This document shows, one piece after another, positions 47,025-59,345 of a stretch of DNA of 64,000 bases. A program made the translations under genes and the position numbers. The DNA is taken from positions 1,076,501-1,140,500 of the forward strand of contig JALBUN010000003.1 in NCBI GenBank assembly GCA_025174535.1, written 5' to 3'. Below the pieces are notes generated by a model, which had not been told where the DNA came from, did not search any database, and saw nothing but the letters and a program-made list of their open reading frames with translations. The stretch is from Cantharellus purpuraceus (taxonomy: Eukaryota; Basidiomycota; Agaricomycetes; Cantharellales; Hydnaceae). The stretch's first letter is position 1. The number at the start of each line of letters is the position of its first letter.

Positions 47025-48437
47025 TGTATGGGAACCACCTTTTCCCTATCAAATCCTATTTATGCAGCACCAATGTGCTATACTTTGCTTTTCCATTCCT
47101 AAATATCAGCATATATTTGATGCTTGTACCTGGAATGGACTTATTCAAATATTCTCTATTTTTTCATATTTTTTCAGGAATATTCCATGCAGAACTCGGC
47201 TCAGAATCATTTATTTCTGCTGTGCTACAGTTGTGGACCCATAGGTGCCCACAAACCTTCGCGCAGCCGCCTCTCCCCTTTTGGACCAGGCATTTGGCCT
47301 GAATTCAAGCTCAGATGTCTCTGATCAATAAATATTCTCTAACTTAACAACCACAGCCTCTCAGGGCACTATTTTCCATGGAGATCATCACCTGAGATGT
47401 GGCTATCCATGGCTGTCCAAACCAGTGCAGAAAACAGGGTGGACACCCTTCTTTTTGCCTGATCAGTGCCTAGTTCAGGGATCAGATCAGGTGATTGCCT
47501 TGGAATATTCTACCCCTTTCCATAACATTCTAGCTGTTTCCTTCTATTATTAGATAGAACTTTCCAGAACCATTATTCAGCTTCTGATCAGTGTTAGTGC
47601 AGTCATCAGAACCTGTGATTGGCTGGGAATATTCTACCCCTTTCTTCCACCTTCCACAACCTTCCAGTAGTTTCCATCTATTAATAGGTAGAATATTCCA
47701 GAACCATTAGTCATCCCCTGTAAATACAATATATAAGGAGGTCATTCTGCCTCTGAAATAGTAACATATTCTACCACTTCTACCCACCTTCTGCACACCA
47801 GTGTGACTAGAGTGACATACAGTGTCATCCTCTATCTCAGTAACTGTTGATTACCAGTTCAAGGATCTTTTACAGTTGTGTAACTGTACTTGATTGCACT
47901 CAAAGTAGTGATATTCCTGCTTTGGGCGTGAGTGTAGCATCTGCCTCACATGACTACAAATCTACAGGGTGAGATTGTCTGTCGATAGTCCTGCCATTAG
48001 TGCTCTTGTTTAAGTTACTAGTGTGTACTGCCTTTGCAGAGCATTAGAAGCTTGAACTCGTGTGAAGCAGTTGCTAGACTACTTCACACATCGCTGTTAC
48101 CCGCTTCTGAGTGCCACTGGTTGGACGGTTGGATTCATCCACCTACTTCCTTTAGCCTCTAAGTGCATTCCCTTCTTTTCAGAATATCTGGACCCCTAAG
48201 CGTCCGTGAACTCTAGACTCTGGAAGTCTTATTCATTTCTTGCTGCTAAGAAACGTATTACCTTTCTGCGTATAGTCTGCATTGACCAATACAAAGGATT
48301 GTAACCAAAGTACAAACGTTAAATTGTTTCTGGAGTTGTGCTGCAGCAGGGTTTGATATTCTTCTCAGCTGTTCATTCACGGAATTGTGGTGATTTAGAG
48401 TTTGCCCTAACACCATAATTTTGCAGGTTCCAAAACA
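47025..48437 (+). mobile_element. LTR-alpha, right arm of the inverted repeat
   Basis: 1413 bp, TGTATGGGAACCACC...GGTTCCAAAACA. Left flank CCTTC, right flank TCAGT. The reverse complement of the first 5 bp of the Copia segment (46008-46012) is also TCAGT, which would be its target duplication before inversion. Confidence 0.9.
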
Positions 48438-49330
48438 TCAGTGAACTTACCAGTCACTGAGGTGAGCCTATTCTCTTGTGTCCTGTTTAGATTACTCATG
48501 GCAGCCTAGTTTCTACCTAGGTATTATCTATGCCATATACTCAGTGAACTTACCAGTCACTGAGTTTCTATCTGAACCTAGCAATCCTCTGCAAGGCAAT
48601 CTTCGTGGTGTTGTCTCTGTCGTTGATAGTGGGTATAATTCTTCCCGACGCTTCCAAAACTACTCTAATCGCACTTATTCGCGTGCAGTCTTGTCGGTCT
48701 TTGCTAGTGTTGCGAGAATACCCAACATCGATCCTACACGAATGCAAAGACATCGATGGGCCTCCTCGACGTCATCCTCTTCAAGCAGGTGGGCTATATC
48801 ATGCATTTCCTAGCTTTGTCGTCTCCTGATGATAGTCCCAGGTCCACTAGTAGCAGTCGCGTTAGTCGCCGGTCGAGCAATATTATTGGCTCCTGAGCTC
48901 ACGTAACTGCTATCCGTGACCCGGAGCTGAAAGTGAGGCACGAGCTGACCAAGCTCAAACCCCGCTGCCTAAGAAAGGAGGATAATGCTTGTGTAAGCAT
49001 ATCCCTCTTACCGTCGGCAGCGGATTTCTTCCTCAAGCTCTTTGTTTCCTGCACCCTCCGTCTTGGATAACGGGATTGTTTGATCTGGTTTTAGGTGGAC
49101 TGAGGCCTTGCGCTCAGTTGTAAAACCTAAACCAATTCTCCCGTCATTATTGGTACCTATATTTCGCGTGATCCCTAGAACTTGTTATCCTACTGGAATC
49201 AAGACCCTTTCCCCCCTAAAACTGTATGCCATGAAATATTATCTTCTTGGATCATCTAGCGTTCGGTCGAAATTAATCAGCTCGTTCCTCACTTTTAGGC
49301 TCAACCTGACACCTAATGACTTTTTCCGTC
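48438..49330 (+). other. Copia LTR remnant and unresolved sequence upstream of the PPR gene
   Basis: A 23-bp sequence (CAGTGAACTTACCAGTCACTGAG) occurs at 48439 and 48541. An open stretch at 48520-48810 encodes a basic, Ser/Arg-rich peptide ending HRWASSTSSSSS, which resembles a mitochondrial presequence. It ends in a possible donor (CAG GTGGGC). It might be an upstream exon or a relic; no continuous model was found. The GCGCTCAGTTGTAAAACC repeat at 49105 is shared with the island's left edge. Confidence 0.4.
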
Positions 49331-51431
49331 ATGAAATGTAGGATATCTAGGAAATCCGCCACTCTTCTGCCCGATAGACGTCATTTTTCTGCAGTGATTC
49401 AATCTTTGGGAGACTTTAGTCTTGCGGTAGAGGGCGGCGTTGATATTCCGGACAAACAGGCTAAGGCGTCCACCGACAATACCATCTTTGAACCGTTCTC
49501 AGATGAGTATGTTGACCAAGCCGATACTGTATCACACTGTGCTCCATTGGTAGCCGCTAATCGACGCACCTCCCCTCCGCACTGGGTAAAAAGCCACCGA
49601 ATCTTTTCAGACACAGGTCTGGCCCAACTCGTTGTGGACGGTGACTTCGCACGAGCCGAAAACCTACGAAGAGAACTACTCGATGGTAACGTACAAATAA
49701 AGAGGGATGTGGTATTTGCAGATGCTGCAATTCATGCATGGCAGATGAAGCCGGCCGAGGAAAGAACCGAGGCATTTTATGCCTGGTTCTCTTTGTTTCC
49801 CAGCGCGGTGTTGGGTAATATACGGCGTTGTCGCTCCACATTGTTCAACGTCAAAAGGAGGCTTTTCTCTGAGCCAACAGATCTTAATAGCCTTGCTTGC
49901 TTTGCCCTCATTGCATCCCGGAAAGGATTTGCAAACTACATTTGTATGGATATTTTCAATCATGTGGCTCGGTTTTCTTCACCTGGGGTTAGTTCCGCAT
50001 TTTTTGATGCATGCGAGAAGGCAGCCTTGGCATTTTACGCGCGATTCAAAGGCGATACTAAAGAAAACTCTTCATTCTCAATCTGGGAGGCCGAGAATCA
50101 TCACAACGCCTATGTCCGTTCCTTATGCCTTGCCGGACACCTGGATGCTGCCGTTCAACGGCTTTCACATATTCTGGATAAGGGAATTCCAATCACACCT
50201 TTTACTTGGGTCGTTTTCCTGGAAACTCTCACGCACGAGGGTAGAGAAGACCTACTTGTTATCGTTCGAAAGCAGCGCGCCACTGCGTCAAAGGGGAAAT
50301 CTGGTACGCAAGACGTCACTAAGTGAATAAAGTATTAGAAAATTAACCTGTCCAGTAGATGTGGATTACCGTAAACCAACAGGTCCCTCGCTATCTGCTA
50401 CTGACCTATCTCAAGTGATGGCCGACTATGTAGAATCCGGAAATGCCGAATATTTTGACCACTATCGGGAGATGTTGCAGTCTGGTGTCACCCGCGATCT
50501 TTGGGCAGCGGCGCAAATGAAGTACTATCATGGCATCAAGCAGCACATTGTTGTCTTGCGACAGTTCATCAGGTACTACGCTTGTGTTGGGATCCGGAAG
50601 GAATTGGTCCACCGCTACATAGACACCGATTCGCCATGCTATCATCCTTCCTTTGACAAAGAACACCCTTTTCTTCCTCTTATCAGACCCCTACCCAGCA
50701 TGCGAGGGAGGAACCGGTGGCCATCTACTCACACCATTGCTATGGCATGGCAATCAGTTGTAGCGTTTGCGAAGGACCTCCAGAGCCTAGAACATCTTTA
50801 TCATGAATTTCTGGACTACTGGGACCGTTATCGTCCATCAACCTCAATGGAAGACTGGGAAGTTTCACCCAACGGACTTCCTAGCAACATTCGGTTTCAG
50901 TATCCACCTATCATGAAGCCCGACGCGGTCCACTTCCACGTCTTCGTGTCTGCCTTCTCCCGTCTTGGTGGAGCCAACGCAGTGATGCGCGTCATGAATG
51001 ACATGCATGCCCGTGACATCCGCCCCGATGCACATACTTGGACTGTTTTGACCGGAAACTATGCGGGAATGGATTTCAGTAGTGTTGAGAAAATTCTTTC
51101 ACGCATGGAGTCTTCCCTCCCAAGAAATGCAATACCAGCAGCGTCGTCAACCCCGAAGGACGCTACTCGGATGCGCACGGGTCCGATACCTAGACCGGCT
51201 AATTGGATACCAGGACCTACTCTCGTCACATATACCACCATTTTGAGAGGGCTGATCGACCAGGGTAAACTGGAAGAAGCGAGGCAATTTGAGGCTCGAA
51301 TGAAGGAGGCAGGTTACGTTGATGGGTCTGATGAACATACGGAGCATGTGCTTGAGATTTTGCGTGTGCGCGAGTCGACTCCCCACGTACCCTGGCACCA
51401 GCGCGCGAGTTGGAGACCTGGGAAGAACTGA
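49331..51431 (+). CDS. Pentatricopeptide repeat protein, probably mitochondrial
   Basis: Two exons: 49331-50303 and 50356-51431 (donor GTACGC, acceptor CCAG), total 2049 bp, 682 aa; an acceptor 3 bp later is also possible. The N-terminus MKCRISRKSATLLPDRRHFS is basic and lacks acids, like a mitochondrial presequence. PPR-type helices are seen in the C-terminal half: DAVHFHVFVSAFSRLGGANAV, MNDMHARDIRPDAHTWTVL and LVTYTTILRGLIDQGKLEEA. The likely role is organellar RNA processing or translation, by family. The 3' end is uncertain: a coding-like frame (MPDEKKRAQATARSW to QFNYN, 51445-51585) follows in another frame and could be a spliced C-terminus. Confidence 0.8.
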
Positions 51432-51891
51432 CGAGCTTGGAGCCATGCCGGACGAGAAGAAACGTGCACAGGCGACGGCGCGCTCGTGGGCCTTAGCTAT
51501 GCCCCTCGATTGGATGGCCGAGTACGAGGGTCTAGAAGTCCTGGAGGCCCGGCGAGCAACCAGGCCACAGTTCAACTATAACTGAGCTCGTATGCTCTCA
51601 TGGCAGCACGATTAACATCGTTGGTCTGGTTGCACAAATTGCCGTTGTAGAATGTTCAACATGGCACAATCGCTTGCCACCTAGATCAGCTTGTAGAGAA
51701 AGCAATGTCACGCTGCAAGTTCCATCGTGAGGTGGACAGGGAATAAAACTGATACATATTCGACAGAAGACTTTTGGGAGTATGGAGGTAAACGTTATAG
51801 CACAAAACTCCTTCAGCAGGCAATATCATCGTCCGGAAATTACCCGAGGCATAGACAAAACGACGATGGCAATATAACAGGGTGGTTTTGC

Positions 51892-53663
51892 TTAAGCAGA
51901 AGCCGCTGTGGTAGCCGGGGCGGTTCCTGTATAATCCTATGGCCGATTATCAAGACGAGTGATTGTGGAGAAATATTAGCCTACCTCCATTTCCGCATCC
52001 AAATCTTCAGCAGTCTTGACAGGTCGATCATTACCCTGTCTCCTTCCGCCCCTCCCTCTTCTGGGTCCACCTCGTCTGCCGCCCATACCTCGACCAGTCA
52101 TAGTGGTGCTGCACAAACATAGTCAGCGGACCTGAACATGACAAAATAACATAACACTGACGTTTGGCCTGTTCCGTCTACAATTCTGGGGACATTAGCC
52201 ACACGGGCGACTAAGGAGGGTGCGGGTGCGGGTTTCGAGGGATCAACAACAATCTCGATTTTCATGGGACGCTCTGTTTGAAGTTCGAACAAAAGGTGAA
52301 AGAAGGGAGGTGCCATATCATGGGAAATTAGATGAGAACGAAATGAAAAGAAAAATGTTTTAAAAGGATTGATGGTTAGCTGTGAGTTCAACTGCAAGAA
52401 GACAAAGGAAACGTAAGGATGATAGAGAAGAATTCCAAAGCCATGCGTTGCTTCGGTTCTCCCTGCGCCGTAACGTTCGGAACCTTTTTGCATCAACCGC
52501 CCGAATGTGAAGTCCACATCACCAAACGCAACTCCAAGAAACAAGCTACCCAACGTCATCTCCATCTCAAAATGCCCAAACAAAAAACGACCCGTTGCCT
52601 CGGCAACCCACCGCTCATGCCCAGTGGAATACTCGTGACCTGCGCATCACCGCAGGACAAAGTCACCCGACACCACGAGCCTGTCACACCACTTGATCAA
52701 GGATGGACCATGGGACGAGAGCGGACGAGCGGTGAGACTGTCAGCGCCAAAGGCACAACGTTTCCCGCCCTAAAGGGAGTTCGAACCAATGGAGGCTCGC
52801 CTGCCAGAGGGACCGCCACCCTTCGGTCGGGCCGCATGTCAATGATGAACAATTTGATTAATGCGGCCCACGCGGCCTAGCATCAAAGTGTTTGGAAAGC
52901 GACCATGCCATCATAAAAACAACATCCTGTCAAAACGAAGTAGCGAAGCCATTGGGAAGTAATGTAACGGGTGAAAGTCGCTAGGGTAAGCCAATATCGT
53001 TAATCGTCGACTAAGTATATCGATGTATGTTGACCATGTATGACGAAGGATCTTGCCCAAACCGTGACGCAGGGGACTCGAGGCAACGCATGCTAGAAAG
53101 ACGTGATGGGAAGGTGGGGGATGGAGAGGGTGAGCCGGACAGGAAATTGGATACTAACTCCCATCAATGAGACGATTGTGATACTGGGCGTATGCCTTAG
53201 TACCGTCGCCTTTCCTTTGAAAAACTACGGAAGCAACTCCTTTAGACCGGCCGGTGGCATCGTAGGTGAGGGTAACTTCGCGCAAGGGACCGATCATAGT
53301 TTGAAAGAGTTCCTGAAAAAAAAAACCGGAATATAGGCCCAGGAGTGGCATTGATTGCACAAAATATACACACCCTAATTTGAGATTCATTCACGTCTAT
53401 AGGTAGGTTGGAGACGATGATCTTGTCGGCAACTTGAGGGGTTGCCACGGGTTGGGCAACGGGTATAGAAGCCAGTCGAGTACGCGCGTGCGCCGGGGTG
53501 GATCCAACTAAAGCGGCCTTCGCGCCACGACGAGGAAGACGCCGTCCAGTTTTACGAGTGGCAATAACCTATTGGAGGCAGAAACGCCTTGAGGATGCTT
53601 CAGGGCCGATCTATTAGTTCGAAAGCGAACCTCGTCGAGGCTCTTGTCCAAGTTTACAGACAT
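51892..53663 (-). CDS. YRA1: mRNA export adaptor Yra1 / ALYREF (Mlo3 family)
   Basis: RNA-binding TREX component that hands mRNA to the Mex67 export receptor. Six exons: 53663-53631, 53568-53374, 53312-53159, 52273-52162, 52108-51985, 51936-51892, total 663 bp, 220 aa. It begins MSVNLDKSLDEVIATRK, the conserved N-terminal Mex67/Sub2-binding type motif, then an Arg-rich stretch. The RRM has KIIVSNLPIDVNESQIREL and GRSKGVASVVF, then KRPMKIEIVVDP. A Gly-Arg region (GRGMGGRRGGPRRGRGG) and the C-terminal DRPVKTAEDLDAEMEDY follow. Intron 3 is 885 bp, against 48-62 bp for the others. The gene converges with the PPR gene. Confidence 0.93.
52274..53158 (-). promoter_or_regulatory. Unusually long intron of YRA1
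   Basis: 885 bp with donor GTTAGT and acceptor AACAG, interrupting the gene just after the RRM (LIDG-KRPM). No transposon sequence, tRNA or convincing snoRNA was seen inside. In Saccharomyces the YRA1 intron is also very long and is known to mediate autoregulation. Confidence 0.7.
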
Positions 53664-54408
53664 ATTACGCGTTATACAACGGTTGGGGGGGAAGAGAACT
53701 TGCTGTACGAAAGTCGTAGAGTGGAGGTGAGTGGCAAACAAGACGGAGCTTATCAGTGGCGGAGCTTCAATTTCCTTGCTAATTTTTCAGAACAAACACT
53801 GGTGCACTGGTGCTTTGCACTGCAGCATCCGACTGCGGCACACTGCCTCTTATTCTGTGAGTACCAAAGCAAGGAATGTTTTCCCAATATGCGAGACTGC
53901 CATAACAGCTTACTCATGATTGGCCAATGAATATCGTTGAGAGGACTACAGCAATCCTATGTAGCGAACCCTGGTCTCAGGTTCCTTACTCACTACCGCA
54001 AGCTGGGGCATGCTCCCCAAACAGCGGTTGCCCGTACCAATACGATGAAAAAGGCACACTTCAGTTATATTCGTCCACAACAATAGTAAATGTAGAGTAC
54101 GTTGGTTGTGGATGTTGGACGTGTACAAACTTGCCTAAATTCAAGGAACGCATCAATGAATACAGATACGAGCAAAGAAAAATACGGCGACGGATAGGAG
54201 GGCTAGTACAGCGGTATCAACAATACGGAGAGTTTGAGTAAAAAATATCTATCCAAGAGGCTACAGAAGATGAATAGATCAGTACGCATTGTCGGAAGGC
54301 TGTCAAACTGGGACGTACGTGGGGTTCTATATGTTAGTGAGAGTAGGATGTCCACCAGCTAAACGAGAGGACCGATTTCATAGAAGAATCAAGATTAAAA
54401 TAGACATA
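53664..54408. other. Intergenic between YRA1 promoter and ECM3-like 3' end
   Basis: Short frames on the plus strand (for example 53927-54241) show no recognisable domain or conserved pattern. No gene is called. Confidence 0.5.
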
Positions 54409-56385
54409 CTACATCCCTGCCAGCAGAAGCCCAATTACCACAGATACAACAGTAGAAACAGGCGTCATGACACAATATGCCCAAAATATTGTCCGCGATA
54501 TGAGCCGCTCGAATGCTTCACCTGAGGCAGCCTGCGTAATCTGTGACCCAAATGAATACTAGCATTGGATGCACAACTTGGGACCACGCACCTGAGCCAA
54601 CGTCAACGCCGGAGCGGACGTAATTAACAATACGTTGACCATGGCAAACACAGGACTGTCAGACGCCCTTAGCACCCTTCGTAAATCCGAACGAAACAAG
54701 AAAAGACCAACTCACTCTTCAAATATATTAGTAACACCAGACTGCATGAAAAGTGCCAAGAGCGGCAGGAGAACTAGGGGTGTCAAAACCATTCGCGATA
54801 GTATGGCAACCACCACTGTCTTCGTCTCCCCAGGAATCTTGACGTCATTCATATCCTCAGGCACAAGCGCGCGACTCATTCTCTTGCGCCTTCCTGGAAG
54901 CACAAAGATCCGACGGACGCCCTGCGTCAACGACGCATGGTCCTGGATGCTCACTGTGCGAACCAGGGCCCGTGGCTCTTCTTCCGACTTTGATTCGTAG
55001 AAGTACGCACCAAGCACCACGAGTGTGAGAGGAATGGAACAATTCCCTGCAGAGTTGAGCGCTGCCTTTATAGGTTGCATGTGGTGCTCTAGAGCCTGCT
55101 GTAACGGCCATATGCAGGCTACGATTATTGAAGCTAGCGAAGCCCACATCGGCATCGTCATAAAGGTGTTAAGTTTGCGGGAAAAGACGCGGACGCGATG
55201 CCATATGCGACTGCGCCGAGCGCGTTCGGTAGGTAAGTCCTGACTCTCTTCATCATCTGTCAGGTCAGACTCGGACGATTCGGAGCGCGTGTATACGGGG
55301 CTGTTGGGGAAGGAATTGAAATACCGTGGTGCTAAGTAAGAAGTCGAATGAGGCAAAGGAGTATGATCCCCAGGCACGAGACAGGTCGGAAGGTAGGGCT
55401 TGTCGAATAACGTGGAACTTCCTGGTGACAGAGAATCGCGGCTTTGTGCGGGACCGAATGTTGGGGTCCTTTGAGACTGGTTTGATGTGTAAAGTGGAGT
55501 ACGGGTTGATGCGTCATGGTTAAGAGGTGTTGTTTCGGAGAGTTGTGGATGTTCTTCCACTGTATCAGGTACTTCATCGACATCGGCTTGCGATAGGAGA
55601 TGAACGCCGAAACTCCAGCGAAGCTACATGCAAGAACGTTTAGTAGACATATATACGTTTCGAACTTAAATGACGTACTATCATGCCCAATGTGGAGTAT
55701 AGAACGAGATAAGTGAGAGCACGACCAAGCATGGCGTCTTCGTTGTCATCATCTCCCCATCGTAAAGCTTTGACTGAATACACGATGCTCTGCATGAGTG
55801 CTATTGGCAGGGAGTTGGAGTTCATGAACATGGAAGCGGCCATAGCAAAGCTCCTGCAACACACCATGTCAGAACGAAGGGATATTGAGTGATCTTCACA
55901 GGTTACCTCTGAGACTTTCGGAGTCGCAGAATGGAACCAAAGGTGTAGGCAACCAGCATAGAACAGGCCGTAGTAAAAACAAAAACAATGGGGATCACCC
56001 ATAGTTCTTTTAGCTTTGCTATAGAAAGAAAAATAAGGACTTTGGTTCATAGAAAAAAAAATGAAAGGGCATACCTGGCGTCACGGAAAAAGCAACCTTT
56101 GAGAAAAGAAGCGAAGGAGTGAAGAGGGAAACATTCAAGCGGTTGATGTGCTTGGAAGAGTTAGAAACAACCAAATCTAAGATACAACTTACACACACCT
56201 TCTTGGTTTTCTTATCTAATATCCCCCGTCGAGCGAGAATATAGCCAGCTACGCAGAATAGCCCGACCTCCAGAATCGACTATCAAGAGTGCCACATGAA
56301 TGGGTATTTCAACACACGAAGCGACGAAACGTACGCCAAGGACGGTTCGGAGAATGCTCCAGATAGGCCAATTATTGTCTTCCAT
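54409..56385 (-). CDS. Auxin-efflux-carrier family membrane transporter (Ecm3-like)
   Basis: Membrane transport protein family of fungi related to yeast Ecm3. Substrate is unknown. Eight exons: 56385-56335, 56267-56199, 56150-56075, 56018-55907, 55853-55679, 55623-54716, 54655-54592, 54540-54409, total 1587 bp, 528 aa. N-terminal membrane helices include GLFCVAGYILARRGILDKKTKK and LNVSLFTPSLLFSKVAFSVTP, the family hallmark, then SFAMAASMFMNSNSLPIALMQS. A long hydrophilic Ser/Pro/Glu-rich loop (about residues 185-310) separates the C-terminal helices (MWASLASIIVACIWPLQQAL, IPLTLVVLGAYF, AILSRMVLTPLVLLPLLALF, VMTPVSTVVSVVIGLLLAG). ATG 56385 is the first in frame. Confidence 0.88.
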
Positions 56386-58299
56386 GAGAAGATCGGAATG
56401 GCCGAGTCCAGGGGGGCGGAAACCAAGTATTGGCGGCGATTGTGTTGGGGTACCTGGTGTCAATTTATATGTGTGTGCTTGGTATCTTCAATTCAGTTTT
56501 GATATTTAGATAGAAGCGAAATGATTGTATTACCACGTTCGAACGTGCGCACACAGGAGATAGAGACTGAATGAGTGTTATCAATGGAGTGGGGGACCTA
56601 TCAGGGAGCGAGGTTGGAGCAAGTTTGAGTCAAAATGTGCATGTTTAACGTTTGAGTTTCAGCGGCTGTCGTGCTGCTTAAGTATGAAGTCCCACATCAG
56701 CAAAATCGTTTTGATAAGTGCTCTTGGCGCCATGCCATAGTGACGCCGCTAGCGGCGAGGCTGTCCACTTATCTTACTCTTTCAGTAAGACTAATGGCAT
56801 CAACAAGTCGAGCTTATCACAGCTGGGGGCACGGTCCCGATCTAGCATCTACCGCAACATTGATCCACTTGAACCATATCCCGAACACGCAAGGCAGTGA
56901 ATTCATTGTGGGGTGTCGATGAGATATTGAGAGTCTGAAAGCTGAATCGACTAAGAAGGGGGGACGCAGGTCTGCCACAATTGCTTGATATATATAGTGA
57001 TTGCTTGCCCGTATCCGCTGATTGAATTGCCCTATTTGCTATATATATACGGAGAGTCCAGGACTCAGAAGCAGAAAATTAGACGAGCTTTCAAGGTATT
57101 GTGGCGGCAAGTGGTCTACTGCTCACTTTCCAGAGATTCCCAGCCTCAGCTCTTCTAAATCAACGGATATTTGCTTATAGGTTGGCGTCCATATACTCAC
57201 GTATCCTGCCTGACACAGGACAAATGCCAGGGGTATGGGATGGGACTCGGATCCGAGCAGGCCTGACCATGCGATCGGCTGGCTTGGATCGTGGTCCGAG
57301 ACCAGTTGCGCACTAATAACCCAGCACAAGATACAAGAACTGACTGTCGTTCACAATTATGGCTTGCAACCTTCGTTCCCAACGTTCATGCTGTCTCGGG
57401 CCCAATCAAATATCGCAGCAATATCACTGCCCCGCATCCATAGCAAACTTTCCGATTCTACTTGTATGTAACTCGTGAGCGGAGTCACAGCAATGACAGA
57501 TCTTCAGTGGGGTCCTAGTACCTTCTCGCAGGACATCAGAGTCGATGTGCAGTCACGTAGGCTGCAACTTGTGTCTATAGTCTCGCGAAGGATCACTGTA
57601 ATACTGGTGTTACCATCACTCAAGGCACTCTTTACGCCAAACAAAAGTCTGCAGTAGACATAGGCTCACAACATTCGTACGTCCTCTACCATCGCCCTCA
57701 TCACCTTGGATGGATGTGATAAAAGGATTGTCCCGATGATAGGTAAGGTTCGTTGATGTTTTGTTACGGCTTTACATCATTTAACGACAAGCAATTTCAG
57801 TGCATGGGGCCTGAGCTGTCACATATCCTGCCGCGTTTTGGATATCCGATATGCCCAGTTTCTCGTATACCCTCATGCTGGCGCGAATCCCGCTTATCCC
57901 CAAGTCAGGTCACGAGCACTAGACTTATGTAAATGGTCGCACCACGATGCATGATGTGCCACCATCATCTCCGTTTCCACAAAAGAAATCAACGTTACGA
58001 TTAGCGGACGGTATGTAAAGCATATGACCACAGAAGCTCACCGTGGTGTGCCTGCACGCATGCTTTGATGACTTGGATGTCTACCTGGAATCGGGCTACC
58101 CTAGGCTTTTATAAAGCCTGGTGCACGAACTGTAAGATGTGCTGTAACGCCTCCAAGCGCTCCACCTAAAAGCATAGGAATGCTTCCTTTCCATCCTCCA
58201 TCCATACTCACCGTGGTCTTGATGGGTGGGAGCATTGGCGTTCGTGGTTCGGTGAATCTTACAATTGTAATGCACATGCTATTCACTGATATTTATTTG
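56386..58299. other. Long intergenic stretch, no gene supported
   Basis: About 1.9 kb. A TATATATAC box lies at 57042-57050, but the following frames are short and broken. Frames near 56670-56920, 57100-57320 and 57475-57660 show no recognisable domain. It may contain a small, intron-rich or decayed gene that cannot be read by eye, including the missing 5' exons of the WSC gene. Confidence 0.45.
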
Positions 58300-58800
58300 G
58301 GAAAGCTCCCGAACAATTGGCAGCCTGACGGCTGCTGGCCGTAAGTTGCTATACTGGCCCACCTTGTTTGTTCAAGTCTGCTTATATACACTACTAGTGA
58401 CATTCCGTACAACCGTACTCTCGCTGGCGCCTACTATGTGGACCCCGTATACAACAACTGGGAGAATTGTGTCAGCTTCTGCGACCAGCGAAGCTATACC
58501 TACGCCGGAGTAGAGTATGGACGAGTTGCGTAGATCACCATCACTATGCCATGACAATTTTATTGATTTCCTCCATGTGGCTTCAGGAATGCTGTACGTC
58601 GTCTATGATTTGTTTCAAGCTGGCGCCCTTGAGCGCATGTTTCATTTTGCTTAACAGACTGTGGCGATGAGATTCGCGCAGGCGCCACGGAGCAAGCAAG
58701 TACCGATTGCGACATGCCGTGTGTGTTTGGTACTCGGTACGAAGTGTGCGGAGGGGCCAACCGTTTGAATCTTTTCCAAAGCGGTACTCAGTGGTATTAG
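58300..58800 (+). CDS. WSC-domain protein, 5' end not resolved
   Basis: A carbohydrate-binding WSC domain of the type found in secreted or cell-wall fungal proteins. Exons 58300-58340, 58398-58524, 58587-58593 (7 nt) and 58658-58800 give 105 codons plus stop in frame. The domain reads LPNNWQPDGCWP, YNRTLAGAYYVDP, CVSFCDQRSYTYAGVEYGRECYCGDE, DCDMPCVFGT and EVCGGANRLNLFQSG, with the usual eight-cysteine pattern, ending QWY. The microexon supplies EC of the invariant ECYCG. A signal peptide is expected upstream but was not identified. An open frame continues up to an ATG at 58180 without looking like a secretion signal. Confidence 0.82.
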
Positions 58801-59345
58801 TAGTCATAGGTTGGCAGCCATATTCAATGTGTTTGCTCTTTCCGGGAGTTTCCTTTTTTCAGATTGGTTCATCCTCGTTGACCTGGCCGTAGGAACTTGG
58901 CATCAAATGCCAGCGGATGTATATAATATGGAATGAAATAAATAAAAAAGGAATTAACCCAAGGAATGTATCGATGATACCTATACATCATGCACATGCA
59001 CATCATGGAGATATACCGCGTTCAACAGAAACCACATCAACGGGACGCCAGCGTCGTGCGCCCACTGAGCGCGCATCCTTATAAGTACTTGACATACGTC
59101 CAGCCACACTCTATACGTAGGAGCAATATTCGTCGCCCATTGATGGGCTGGTGGTTTAAAGTGTCGCGCCAATCAGACAGTTCACATGTCTCCTAAAATA
59201 GATATGTTCTACACTATACTGTATAACGGGAACAATCAGGTAGCTCCTCGATACAAGACTTCACTCTACTACTTCTGTTGGTAACAACACGGCTAGTCTA
59301 GAAAAACACATGCATCCAATGGTGGTCCCCTGTCTATTGAAATGG
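58801..59345. other. Intergenic
   Basis: No gene or repeat was recognised between the WSC gene and the convergent F-box/LRR gene. Confidence 0.5.

Noticed and set aside
48478..48813. Frame with mitochondrial-presequence look upstream of the PPR gene
   Set aside because: No splice model joins it to the PPR frame and part of the region is Copia LTR; noted as unresolved instead of a gene.
52740..52800. tRNA T-loop-like GTTCGAACC
   Set aside because: No matching T-stem, anticodon arm or acceptor stem around it.
52274..53158. Possible C/D-box snoRNA in the YRA1 intron (ATGATGG and CTGA motifs on the minus strand)
   Set aside because: Boxes are imperfect, badly spaced and without terminal stem; not supportable.
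53927..54241. 104-codon plus-strand frame between YRA1 and the ECM3-like gene
   Set aside because: No recognised domain, no promoter or splice support, and it is close to the 3' end of a convincing minus-strand gene.
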